Positions 1 to 8,368 of a stretch of DNA of 35,135 nt are shown here, piece after piece. The DNA lies in the NCBI GenBank assembly GCA_903877095.1, contig CAIRCP010000187.1, positions 1 to 35,135 of the forward strand, given 5' to 3'. Position 1 is the first letter of the stretch. The number at the start of each line of letters is the position of its first letter. Made by a program: the position numbers and the translations under genes. The DNA comes from an uncultured Actinomycetes bacterium. GTDB taxonomy: Bacteria > Actinomycetota > Actinomycetes > Mycobacteriales > Mycobacteriaceae. The notes under the pieces are model-generated. The model ran no database searches and was not told where the DNA came from. It saw only the letters and a program-made list of their open reading frames with translations.

Positions 1-2
1 GC

Positions 3-44
3 CCCAACATGCGCCGACACGGCCATCAGCAGGACACCACCTGA
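3..44 (+). CDS. 3' end of an unidentified gene entering from the left edge
   Basis: One frame is open from the window edge and ends with TGA at 42-44, 10 bases before a strong hairpin. The visible residues (PNMRRHGHQQDTT) are too few to assign a family. Calling this a gene end rests only on the stop codon lying just upstream of a terminator-like hairpin, so it is tentative. Confidence 0.3.
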   Translation, partial: PNMRRHGHQQDTT

Positions 45-54
45 CCACAGCGCA

Positions 55-85
55 GGCGCGGGGACCGCTACCAGATCCCCGCGCC
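55..85 (+). terminator. Strong GC hairpin, probable terminator
   Basis: A perfect 10-bp inverted repeat (GGCGCGGGGA at 55-64, TCCCCGCGCC at 76-85) encloses an 11-base loop. It has no U-tract, which is normal for mycobacterial terminators. It follows a possible stop codon at 42-44 and precedes the winged-helix gene, so it most likely ends the transcript entering from the left. Confidence 0.55.
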
Positions 86-173
86 CGCGCTACCACTTCC
101 TCACACAGCCGCTACCAACAACCCCGGCTAAACACACACCCTGCTCTGTATCGCCCGTGATCCCGGGCTGCGA

Positions 174-416
174 TTGAGGGATGTGGCGGAGCAGGTCGGT
201 GTCACCGAGCGCGCGGCACAACGCATCGTCAGCGACCTTGTCGACGCGGGCTACCTGGAGCGGCTGCGCGAAGGCCGGCGCAACTCCTATCGCATCCGGC
301 CCGAACGGCCGCTGCGGCACCCGTTGGAAAACGGGCATTACATCGGGGAGATCCTCGAGGTGCTCGGTGAGGAATCGGCCGCCACCGACGAGTCAGCGGT
401 CACCGAGCACGTCTAG
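174..416 (+). CDS. Short winged-helix transcriptional regulator with a damaged or unclear 5' end
   Basis: The 80-residue product from TTG 174 carries a MarR/ArsR-like winged helix: VAEQVGVTERAAQRIVSDL is the helix-turn-helix, and GYLERLREGRRNSYRI with RPLRHPLE is the wing and the usual tail of this actinobacterial family. It probably acts as a DNA-binding regulator. Homology seems to begin further upstream: codons 132-173 read THTLLCIARDPGLR, the expected first helix, but an in-frame TAA at 129-131 blocks any normal start and only CTG or TTG codons follow. The family usually runs about 100-120 residues with a start some 15-20 residues before this point. The gene is therefore either 5'-truncated or uses a poor start. 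Its last 24 bases overlap the end of the convergent phosphatase gene. Confidence 0.6.
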   Translation: MRDVAEQVGVTERAAQRIVSDLVDAGYLERLREGRRNSYRIRPERPLRHPLENGHYIGEILEVLGEESAATDESAVTEHV

Positions 417-3242
417 CCCCTCGCCGCCTGGACCCTCGAAACGTTTGCCGACGAGCATCCAGCGGTTGCCGGTCTCGTCGCAGCGGTACGCCAACTGGCC
501 GAGGAGGGCCTGGGCCATCGCCAGGCCCCGGCCGCGCTCGGCCATGAGGTCGGGCATGGTCACCGACGCAAGGTCGATGGCGACCGGCGGTCCGTCGTCG
601 GTGAAGTCGACGTGCACCTGATCGTCGACCAGGAACGTGTCCATCAGGATCCGCAGCGGCTTGCCGCGCCCGGTGTGTTCGACGATGTTGGCGCCCACCT
701 CTGCGGCGGCGATTGCCATCTGCAGCCGCACATCTTCGGGGACGTGGGGATTGATTGACCAGAAGGCATCCAGCGCGGCTTGAACAGCCGCGAGCGGGTC
801 GCGAAAGCCGTCGATCTCCACCTGGGTTGCGCCCCGGCCCTGCTCGGCGTTCCGGGGGAATGTGAGCTGAATCAGTGAGCAGTCATCCTCGAAAACGCTT
901 GACTGTGCCAGGGTGTGCAGTTCCTCGATGAGGCCGTCGAGAGACCAGGGTGGGGATTGGGCCAGCCGCCCGACGAGGTTCTTGAAGTCCTTCAACGACA
1001 GCTGCCGATCATCTGCGAGGGTGATCTCGCTCGCGCCGTCGCTGTGGATGAGGATTTGACTCCCCGGCGGCACGGTGTAGCTGCGCAGGGTGAAGGCGGT
1101 GTCCGCGAACATCCCCACGGGTGCGGAGGTCGTGGCCAGCTCGGTGGCTGCGACTGTCGTGCCGATGACGGGATTGAAGGCCAGAGCAGGTGGGGAACCC
1201 GCGCTGGAATAGCGCAATATGCGACTGGACGGCGCGTCCACGCCGTACCACATCGTGAAGTAGTGATAGCCGTGCTGATCCATCTGGAACCTGCGGTTCA
1301 GTTCGGTCAGCACGGTGTCGGGTTCCAATAGGCTGGCCGGTGCGAGGTTCCCGAAGCGCAGCATGTTGTGGATCGAGGCTGACAGCAGCGCGGGGGGCAA
1401 TCCGTGCCCGGAGACGTCGATCAGGTAGACCGCCAGGTGATCGTCGTCGATCCACCGGTAGTCGAAGATGTCGCCGCCGAGTTCACGGGCGGGCAGGTAC
1501 CGCGATGACACGTCGACCGCACCGGTCAGGCCACGCGGCAGGATCGAGGTCATGTAGGTGGCGGCGTTGCCGAGTTCTTCGGACACCTGGTCGGTCCGCT
1601 GCTGAAGCTGTTCAGCAAGAACGCGAACCCGGTCGTTGGCCTCCACCTGGGCGGTGATGTCGATGATCTGGGAGATGAAGTTCTCCACCTGGCCGTTCTC
1701 GTCGCGAATACAGCTCACCGAGAGATCCCCCCAGATCCGATGACCGTCGGCGTGGAGGTACTCCTTAACCATCCGGAAGGAGTCCCGGCGGCCTTCTAAG
1801 AGGTCATCGACGTTCTGCTGGTCTTCCTCCATGTACTCCTGGACGGTCAGTTCCTGCCACGTCTTCTGCGTCAAGGTGTCGGCGTCGTAGCCCAGCAACC
1901 GGCACAGCGCCTCGTTGACTTCTTCGAACCGGCCTCCCGGGGTGACCAGGCACATGCCGACAGCGGCGTACTTCATCGACCGGCGGTAGCGTTCGTCGGC
2001 CCTGGCCTGCGCCCTTCGGGCCTGCTCCACCGCCTGATCGGCGGCCACCTCGTCATCGACCAGATGAGCCGCGACGACAGCGCCATCGCGGCGCCCCTCG
2101 GCATCGTAGAACGGCTTGATGCGCGCATGGAACCAATGCGGCGTGCCATCAGCCGAAACCATCCGCACGCGCTGACTGACGGCCCCGCCCGCACTGACCT
2201 TCTGCCACCGGGCAGAATGTGACTGCGCATCCTCGGGCAGAACGAATTCCCGCAGACGCCGGCCCACCCAGTATTCCGGGGGTGCGCCCAGCACTGTTTG
2301 CACATTCGGCGAAACCCAGACGACCCTGTTGGCGCCGTTGCCGTCCTCGCGAGTCTGGCAGACCAAGTCGCCGGCATTCTCGGCCAGCAGACGATAAGTC
2401 GTTTCCGAGGCTGCGATTCGGTCCTTCTGCCGCTCAAGCTCTTCGGCAAGAACACGATGCCGCTCGTCGGCTTCCACCTGGGCGGTCACGTCGGTGATCT
2501 GGGAGATCAAGTATTGGACGCGGCCCTCCTCGTCCCGCAGACAGCCGACCGACAGATCACCCCAGATCAGGTGACCGTCGGCGTGGATGTACTGCTTGAG
2601 TCCTCGGTATGAGTCCAGGCGACCTTCCAATACCGCGTTGACGTTCTCGAAGTCCTCGTCCAGGTAACCCGGTGCGGTCAACTCCTGCCAGGTCTTCTTC
2701 ATCAGCGTGTCGGCGTCGTAGCCCAGGAACTCGGCCAGCGCGTCGTTGACGTCCTCGAAACGGCCCTCCGGGGTGATCAGGCACATGCCGACGGCGGCAT
2801 TGTCCATCGACCGGCGGAACTTCCGTTCCGAGACTGCGATCCGTTCGACGAACTGCGAACGGCCGGTCACGTCACTCCACGTCATCGCGAGAAGGTCGGC
2901 ACCCGCCCGGGCAGCGCGGATGTCATATCGGCGTAGCTCACCCAGCGTCTCGCTGAAATACGGGAAGTCGTCGATGCTGACCGGCTCCCCGTCCACCAGG
3001 CACCGGGCGAAGCGCGAAAGCAGCCCCGGTGCCTGATGACTCGACAGGATCTTCGAGACCCCGCCGCCGTTGAGCTGATCATCGGTCGATCGCAGATAGG
3101 ACAGAGCGGCGCGGTTGGCGCTTCGGACGATGAAATCGACCACGCCCCCACGGGGGTCGCGGACCGCTTCGATCAACACCTGCGGATCGATCATCGCGTC
3201 CATGCAGGCCTTCAGCAGGACCTGCGGCTCGTCGCCTGCCAT
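393..3242 (-). CDS. Multi-PAS sensor with SpoIIE/PP2C-type phosphatase and anti-sigma-type ATPase domain
   Basis: This is a cytoplasmic signalling protein of the RsbU/Rv1364c type. From the ATG at 3242 it has 949 residues: a degenerate PAS (about 10-125), a PAS-PAC (about 140-260), a divergent PAS (about 280-405), a second PAS-PAC very like the first (about 418-540), a short coiled linker, a SpoIIE-type PP2C phosphatase (about 575-795, with LGGDIFDY and DVSGHGLPPALLSA carrying metal-binding aspartates), and a C-terminal HATPase_c_2 anti-sigma-kinase-like domain (about 820-935, AAAEVGANIVEHT and RGRGLAMAQALL). Such proteins dephosphorylate anti-anti-sigma factors and so control stress sigma factors. 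No STAS domain and no partner gene are visible nearby. ATG 3242 is chosen because GGAGG lies 4 bases upstream. An in-frame GTG at 3320 would add 26 residues but lies inside a tandem repeat. Confidence 0.88.
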   Translation of the reverse strand: MAGDEPQVLLKACMDAMIDPQVLIEAVRDPRGGVVDFIVRSANRAALSYLRSTDDQLNGGGVSKILSSHQAPGLLSRFARCLVDGEPVSIDDFPYFSETLGELRRYDIRAARAGADLLAMTWSDVTGRSQFVERIAVSERKFRRSMDNAAVGMCLITPEGRFEDVNDALAEFLGYDADTLMKKTWQELTAPGYLDEDFENVNAVLEGRLDSYRGLKQYIHADGHLIWGDLSVGCLRDEEGRVQYLISQITDVTAQVEADERHRVLAEELERQKDRIAASETTYRLLAENAGDLVCQTREDGNGANRVVWVSPNVQTVLGAPPEYWVGRRLREFVLPEDAQSHSARWQKVSAGGAVSQRVRMVSADGTPHWFHARIKPFYDAEGRRDGAVVAAHLVDDEVAADQAVEQARRAQARADERYRRSMKYAAVGMCLVTPGGRFEEVNEALCRLLGYDADTLTQKTWQELTVQEYMEEDQQNVDDLLEGRRDSFRMVKEYLHADGHRIWGDLSVSCIRDENGQVENFISQIIDITAQVEANDRVRVLAEQLQQRTDQVSEELGNAATYMTSILPRGLTGAVDVSSRYLPARELGGDIFDYRWIDDDHLAVYLIDVSGHGLPPALLSASIHNMLRFGNLAPASLLEPDTVLTELNRRFQMDQHGYHYFTMWYGVDAPSSRILRYSSAGSPPALAFNPVIGTTVAATELATTSAPVGMFADTAFTLRSYTVPPGSQILIHSDGASEITLADDRQLSLKDFKNLVGRLAQSPPWSLDGLIEELHTLAQSSVFEDDCSLIQLTFPRNAEQGRGATQVEIDGFRDPLAAVQAALDAFWSINPHVPEDVRLQMAIAAAEVGANIVEHTGRGKPLRILMDTFLVDDQVHVDFTDDGPPVAIDLASVTMPDLMAERGRGLAMAQALLGQLAYRCDETGNRWMLVGKRFEGPGGEGLDVLGDR

Positions 3243-3319
3243 AGGGCCTCCGGGCAATTCCGAGTCCGCCTCAGACAGCGCTCCGTCGCTTGTGGAGTGA
3301 CGGCTCGGGAACTCGCCCA

Positions 3320-3362
3320 CGCCGCTAATCTAGCCCTTCAACGCCGCTAATCCAGCCCTTCA
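3320..3362. repeat. Two tandem copies of a 22-bp unit between the PGRS and phosphatase genes
   Basis: Copies at 3320-3340 and 3342-3362 are identical at 20 of 21 positions (core CGCCGCTAAT then T/C and AGCCCTTCA). The right copy overlaps the stop codon of the PGRS gene and the left copy overlaps the alternative GTG start of the phosphatase gene. It looks like a local duplication that lengthened the leader of the phosphatase gene. A regulatory role is not shown. Confidence 0.7.
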
Positions 3363-4343
3363 CCATGGCTGAAGGAGACCCGGCGATTGTTCTAGGGCGC
3401 GTTGGTTCCCACCGTTGACAGTCCCCGCGCAGCCGGCGCCCCCGGCGCCGCCGTTACCCCGCAACCCCACGGCTCCGGCCGCCCCGCCTGCGCCGCCGGA
3501 CCCGCCGGTGCCGATCAGCGCCGCGCCGGCACCGCCTTTACCGCCGTTGCCCCACAGTAGGCCGCCCGTGCCGCCGGCGCCGCCGACCCCGCTGTGGACC
3601 TCTACCAGGCCGGCGCCGCCGGCGCCGCCGTCACCGAACAGGCCCGCCGAACCGCCCGCACCGCCGGCGTAGCCGCCACCGCCGGAGCCGAACAGCAGAC
3701 CGGCCTTACCGCCCGCGCACGCACCGGACCTGCAAGCGCCCTCGTAGTTGGTGTAGGTGTACCCGTTGCCGATGAGGATCCCGCCATTGGGATCACTGGC
3801 CGTGCCGTTACCGAACAACTTGAACGAGCCCGTCGCCGACGGCTTGCCCAGCCCCACGAACTGACCACTAACCAGCGTCGAGGCCGTCGAACCGCCACCC
3901 GACTCCCGGCGGGTGAAGGCCACCGCCGTCCACGCCAACGGAGCCGCCGCAGGAGTGGCCACCGACGCCGCGGCCGACGGCACCCTCACCGCCGCGGCCA
4001 CCGAGTTCGCCCCGCCCTGGACGGTCGCATGCGACCCACGCGCCGGACTCCTCGACGATGACGTGTCGGAAGACCCCGACGCCGACGCGCCCGTCGACCC
4101 AGACCCCTGCCGATCGGCGTAGGCCACCGGCATCGAGGCCAGGGCCGCACCCACCCCCAACGCCCCTACCCGACCTACATGACGGCCGTACCCCGTCGAC
4201 AGCGGCAGCGGCAGCGGCTGACTCACCTCGACAGGACGAATGGAATGAGACCCGGCACCGGTACGGCGGCGCCGCCCGCCGGGCTTGCCCTCACCCGTAT
4301 CCGGCTCGAGTTCCCGTCCATCGCGATTCGACCCACTGCGCAT
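3360..4343 (-). CDS. Secreted PGRS-like glycine-rich protein without a PE domain
   Basis: The 327-residue protein has an arginine-rich N-terminus (GGRRRRTG near residue 25), a hydrophobic stretch around 55-75 ending in VAYADR that resembles a signal peptide with cleavage after AYA, a Ser/Ala/Gly linker, and a C-terminal half of PGRS type. That half contains LFGNGTASDPNGG, then runs of GGAGGxGG triplets such as GLFGDGGAGGAG and LLWGNGGKGGAG. The roughly 100-residue PE domain of classical PE_PGRS proteins is absent, so ESX-dependent export is not expected and Sec export is inferred instead. Two cysteines (GACRSGACAGG) could form a disulphide. Function is unknown; PGRS regions are thought to lie at the cell surface. 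ATG 4343 has GAGAGG about 10 bases upstream. Confidence 0.8.
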   Translation of the reverse strand: MRSGSNRDGRELEPDTGEGKPGGRRRRTGAGSHSIRPVEVSQPLPLPLSTGYGRHVGRVGALGVGAALASMPVAYADRQGSGSTGASASGSSDTSSSRSPARGSHATVQGGANSVAAAVRVPSAAASVATPAAAPLAWTAVAFTRRESGGGSTASTLVSGQFVGLGKPSATGSFKLFGNGTASDPNGGILIGNGYTYTNYEGACRSGACAGGKAGLLFGSGGGGYAGGAGGSAGLFGDGGAGGAGLVEVHSGVGGAGGTGGLLWGNGGKGGAGAALIGTGGSGGAGGAAGAVGLRGNGGAGGAGCAGTVNGGNQRALEQSPGLLQPW

Positions 4344-4396
4344 GTTTCGAAGACCTCTCAGTCAGCATTTCCCCGAAGGCTTCAGCGAGCCAGGCG

Positions 4397-5278
4397 CTAG
4401 GAGCGCAAAATTCGAGGTTGGTCGTCGAGAGCGAAGTCGTCGTGGAAGCGCCGCATGCCCTCGATCTTCTCGCTCAGCGACGGCGACGGTCCGCAGTAGA
4501 ACACCCACGGCATGGTCAGCACCGCGTCGATGCCGGCGTCCCCGGCGCGGCGGTAGTGGTCGCGCGTGTATGCGTCGACAAGCGGTGTGATGACGGTGAA
4601 ATCGCCCATCTCCAAGCCTTTTTCGGCCCGGAGCTGACGAATGCGATCCACCGACGCAGCGGCCTGCTCAAGGCCGATGAGATCGCCGATCCACCCGTCG
4701 TTGCGCGCCGCGCGCCGTAGCGCGACATCGGAGAGTCCCCCGGCGTAGATCGGTATCCGGGGCGGCGTCGGCGTCATCTCCAGGCGCGGGGTCTGGTAGA
4801 ACTCGCCGTCGAACTGCCGCCACCCCGGCTGCCAGAGGGACTTCATCAGCTCCAGCATCTCGTCGGTCCGCTTGCCGCGCCGGGCGAAGGACTGGCCGAG
4901 CAGGTCGAATTCCTCGGCGCACCAACCCACCCCGACGCCGAGTTCGACCCGGCCGCCGGACAGCAACGCCGCGGTCCCGACGGCTTTGGCGGCGGTGTAG
5001 GGGTCGCGCATGGCCGGGATGTAGACGGTGGTGACGAACTTCAACCGGGTGGTCGCCTGCGCCATCGCACCGACGAGCACCCACGGGTCGGGCCAGTCGG
5101 TGAACGGCTGCCAGCGGCGCTGACCGTCATCGGTGTACGGGTACGGGGTGCGCAACGTCTCCAGGTTGACGACGTGGTCCGGAATCGCGATGCCCTGGTA
5201 GCCGATTTCATCTGCGGCCCTAGCGATCTCGACGATCTCCCGGGTGTCGAGAAAGGCACTGCTGACGTAGAACTTCAT
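4397..5278 (-). CDS. LLM-class F420-dependent oxidoreductase
   Basis: The 293-residue luciferase-like TIM-barrel protein belongs to the mycobacterial F420-dependent LLM family. Visible family features include the first strand KFYVSSAFLD, EIVEIARAADEIGYQGIAIPDH, RLKFVTTVYI, then GRVELGVGVGWCAEEFDLLG, and the later RIPIYAGG with a flavin-phosphate-type region. It probably carries out a hydride transfer with coenzyme F420; the substrate cannot be read from the sequence. The start is set at ATG 5278 (MKFYV) because GAGGGG lies 7 bases upstream and the family begins there. Nine further codons upstream are open. It lies 67 bases downstream of glnE on the same strand and may be read through from it. 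Confidence 0.85.
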   Translation of the reverse strand: MKFYVSSAFLDTREIVEIARAADEIGYQGIAIPDHVVNLETLRTPYPYTDDGQRRWQPFTDWPDPWVLVGAMAQATTRLKFVTTVYIPAMRDPYTAAKAVGTAALLSGGRVELGVGVGWCAEEFDLLGQSFARRGKRTDEMLELMKSLWQPGWRQFDGEFYQTPRLEMTPTPPRIPIYAGGLSDVALRRAARNDGWIGDLIGLEQAAASVDRIRQLRAEKGLEMGDFTVITPLVDAYTRDHYRRAGDAGIDAVLTMPWVFYCGPSPSLSEKIEGMRRFHDDFALDDQPRILRS

Positions 5279-5345
5279 GGCCGCCCCTCGCTGCCCACGA
5301 CCCAAGGGGCCTCGTCCGCTCCGCCCCGGATATCCACCGGCATGG

Positions 5346-8318
5346 TCAGCCTCCGAACACTTTGTTCACGACGGCTTTGGCGCGGCGGGTCACCCGCAGG
5401 TAGGTGTCCAGGAACTCCCCGCCGTCCCCGCTGGGCCAGCCGGCGGCGACGGCGACCGCGTTGAGCTGACGGCCGGGCCCGGGCAACTGGTCGGTGGGCC
5501 GGCCCCGCACCAGCACCAGCGCGTTGCGCGCCCGGGTGGCGGTGAGCCACGCCTGTTTGAGCTGCGCGGCATCGTCAGCGGGCATCAAGTCCGCCTCCGC
5601 GATGGTGTCCAGCACCGCGAGGGTGGCCGGATTCTGAAGTTCCGGAACGGCATTCGCGTGCTGCAATTGCAGCAGCTGGACCGTCCACTCGACGTCGGCC
5701 AGCCCGCCGCGGCCGAGTTTGGTGTGGGTGTTCGGGTCGGCGCCACGAGGCAACCGCTCGGCGTCGACCCGGGCTTTGATGCGCCGGATCTCCCGCACCG
5801 CCTCCGGGGAGATCCCACCCTGCCGATAGCGGATCCGGTCGGCCATCGCCAGGAAGCGCAGCCCCAGGTCGGTGTCCCCGGCGACCGGCCGCGCCCGCAA
5901 TAGAGCCTGGACCTCCCACGGCTGTGCCCACTGCCCGTAGTAGGCGCGGTAGGACGCCAGTGTCCGCACCAGCGGGCCGTTGCGGCCCTCGGGGCGAAGG
6001 TTGGCGTCGACATCCAGCGGCGGGTCGTCGCTGGGCGAGCCGAGCAGCGCGCGCAACTGCTCGGCGACAGTCACCGACCACTTCACGGCCCGCGTCTCAT
6101 CGACCCCGGCGCCGGGCTCGCAGACGAACATCACGTCGGCGTCGGACCCGTAGCCGAGTTCGCCGCCGCCGAGGCGGCCCATCCCGATCACCGAGATGGC
6201 CGCCGGGGCAACGCCTCCGGTGGGCGTGTTGGCCCGGATCGTCGCGTCCAGGGCGCACTGCAGGACCGCGACCCAGACCGACGACAACGCCACGCACACC
6301 TGCTCGACGTTCAGCATCCCCAGCAGATCGGCCGAGGCCACCCGCGCCAGCTCGCGACGCCGGAGCGTGCGGGCGGCGGCGATGGCCCGAGCCGGGTCGC
6401 GGTGGCGTCCGGCCGACGCGATCAGCGCCCGGGCCACCCCCTCGGGGTCGACGTCGAGCAGCTTGGGACCCGTCGGGCCGTCGGCGTACTGCTGGATCAC
6501 CTCCGGCGCCCGCATCAGCAGTTCCGGCACGAAGGCCGAAGTGCCCAGCACCCGCATCAGTCGCCTGGCCACCGAACTCTCGTCGCGCAGCGTGCTGAGA
6601 AACCAGCGCTGGTCGACCAATGCCTCGCTGATCCGCCGGTAGGCCAGCAGGCCGCTGTCCGGGTCCGGGGCGTCCGACAACCAGTCCAGCAGGCGCGGCA
6701 ACAGCACGGCCTGCACCCGCCCGCGCCGGCCGGAGGAGTTCACCAGCGCGGACAAGTGCGTCAGCGCGCTCTGCGGACCTTCGTAGCCCAACGCCGCGAG
6801 CTGACGTTCGGCGGACTCCGCCGACATGCCGTTGGCGAATCCCAGCGACGGGCCGACCGACTCCAGCAGCGGTTGATAAAAGAGCTTCGCGTGCAGTTTG
6901 GACACCCGGACGTTCTGGCGCTTGAGTTCCTCCCGCAGCACCCCGAGGGCGTCGTGGGTGCCGTCCGGACGCATGTGCGCGGCCCGGGCCAGCCAGCGCA
7001 TCGCCTCGTCGTCGTCCTCGGGAGGCAGCAGATGCGTTCGCTTGAGTCGTTGCAGCTGCAGGCGGTGCTCCAGCAGCCGCAGGAACTCGTAGGACGCGGT
7101 GAGGTTCGCGGAGTCGTCGCGGCCGATGTAGGCGCCGGCTCCCAGCGCGGCCAGCGCGTCGACCGTGGAGGCCACATGAAGTGAGGAGTCGGTGTGGCCG
7201 TGCACCAACTGCAGCAGCTGGACGGCGAACTCGACGTCACGCAGGCCGCCGGGGCCCAATTTGAGCTCGCGGTCTCGGTGGCCGGCGGGAACCAGCGATT
7301 CCACCCGGCGGCGCATGGCCTGCACCTCGGGCACGAAATCCTCACGCTCGCAGGCGTTCCAGACCATCGGCAGGAGGGCGTCGACGTACCGCTGCCCCAA
7401 CTCGGGGTCCCCGACGGCGGGCCGGGCCTTGAGCAGCGCCTGGAACTCCCAGGTCTTGGCCCAGCGCTGGTAGTAGGCGATATGCGATTCGAGGGTGCGC
7501 ACCAGTGCACCGGCCTTGCCCTCCGGGCGCAGGGCCGCGTCCACTTCGAAGAACGCCTCGGACGCCAGGCGCATCATCTCCCCCGCCACCCGCATGGTGA
7601 CCGGTTCGGCGTTCTCGCCGACGAAGATGACGTCGACGTCGCTGACGTAATTCAGTTCCCGCGCACCGCATTTCCCCATCGCGATCACAGCCAGTCGCGG
7701 GGGGGTACCGTCCTTGCAGACTCCTGCCACCGCCACGTCCAGCGCCGCGCCGAGCGCTGCGTCGGCGAGGTCGGACAGGTGCGCGCCGACTGTTCGGAAC
7801 TGCAGCACCGGCTCGTTCTCGACGGTGGGTGCCAGGTCCAGCGCCGCCAGGATCATCAGCTGATCGCGGTACACCCTGCGCAGCGCCGGCACGATATCGG
7901 CCGGGGCCGTGCCGAATTCGGCGATGCAGTCGGCGAAGACCCGGCGCAGCGCCGCGGGGTCGGGCAGCCGAAGCGGACCGGCCAGCAGCTGGACGGAAGA
8001 CGGGCTGGCGACCAGATGGTCGCCGAAGGACAGCGACGAGCCGAGCACCGCGAACAGCCGTCCGCGCAGCGAGCGGTCCGTGCGCAGCGCGGCATCCAGC
8101 CGCGGCCAATCCGGCCCCAGCACCTCGGAGAGCCGCACCAGGGCGTGCAGTGCGGCGTCGGCGTCCGGCGACCGCGACAGCGACCACAGCAGTTCGATGT
8201 GCGCTTCGCTGTCCCAACCGAGAGCGGCCAGGTGGCCCGCCGCGGAACGGTGCACCAATCCCAGCCGCCCGACACCGGGCAACCGGGGTCGCGACGTCGC
8301 GGGCTTGGCCACGCCCAT
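5346..8318 (-). CDS. glnE: Bifunctional glutamine synthetase adenylyltransferase / deadenylase
   Basis: The 990-residue protein matches the full length of mycobacterial GlnE. It contains two nucleotidyltransferase domains separated by a helical regulatory part. The N-terminal adenylyl-removing domain has [18 protein letters not shown] near residues 213-231. The C-terminal adenylyl-transferase domain has [20 protein letters not shown] near 712-732. Both carry the G-S/x-D-x-D metal-binding signature, and [18 protein letters not shown] marks the paired C-terminal helices. It switches type I glutamine synthetase on and off by AMP addition to a tyrosine according to nitrogen supply. The start at ATG 8318 ([21 protein letters not shown]) matches the M. 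tuberculosis N-terminus; more upstream codons are open. It lies 50 bases downstream of glnA2, probably in one operon. Confidence 0.95.
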   Translation of the reverse strand: MGVAKPATSRPRLPGVGRLGLVHRSAAGHLAALGWDSEAHIELLWSLSRSPDADAALHALVRLSEVLGPDWPRLDAALRTDRSLRGRLFAVLGSSLSFGDHLVASPSSVQLLAGPLRLPDPAALRRVFADCIAEFGTAPADIVPALRRVYRDQLMILAALDLAPTVENEPVLQFRTVGAHLSDLADAALGAALDVAVAGVCKDGTPPRLAVIAMGKCGARELNYVSDVDVIFVGENAEPVTMRVAGEMMRLASEAFFEVDAALRPEGKAGALVRTLESHIAYYQRWAKTWEFQALLKARPAVGDPELGQRYVDALLPMVWNACEREDFVPEVQAMRRRVESLVPAGHRDRELKLGPGGLRDVEFAVQLLQLVHGHTDSSLHVASTVDALAALGAGAYIGRDDSANLTASYEFLRLLEHRLQLQRLKRTHLLPPEDDDEAMRWLARAAHMRPDGTHDALGVLREELKRQNVRVSKLHAKLFYQPLLESVGPSLGFANGMSAESAERQLAALGYEGPQSALTHLSALVNSSGRRGRVQAVLLPRLLDWLSDAPDPDSGLLAYRRISEALVDQRWFLSTLRDESSVARRLMRVLGTSAFVPELLMRAPEVIQQYADGPTGPKLLDVDPEGVARALIASAGRHRDPARAIAAARTLRRRELARVASADLLGMLNVEQVCVALSSVWVAVLQCALDATIRANTPTGGVAPAAISVIGMGRLGGGELGYGSDADVMFVCEPGAGVDETRAVKWSVTVAEQLRALLGSPSDDPPLDVDANLRPEGRNGPLVRTLASYRAYYGQWAQPWEVQALLRARPVAGDTDLGLRFLAMADRIRYRQGGISPEAVREIRRIKARVDAERLPRGADPNTHTKLGRGGLADVEWTVQLLQLQHANAVPELQNPATLAVLDTIAEADLMPADDAAQLKQAWLTATRARNALVLVRGRPTDQLPGPGRQLNAVAVAAGWPSGDGGEFLDTYLRVTRRAKAVVNKVFGG

Positions 8319-8368
8319 GACGCTAGACGATGCGGGACGAGGGACGAGTCCCCCCACCGCGGGCGTGC

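Noticed and set aside
3415..3720. GC-rich repeats considered as a CRISPR or structural repeat array
   Set aside because: The periodicity follows Gly-Gly-Ala codons of the PGRS protein and there are no spacers of constant length.
3415..4122. Long Pro- and Ala-rich plus-strand frames opposite the PGRS gene
   Set aside because: They are the complement of GGC/GGN repeats in the PGRS gene and have low-complexity composition only.
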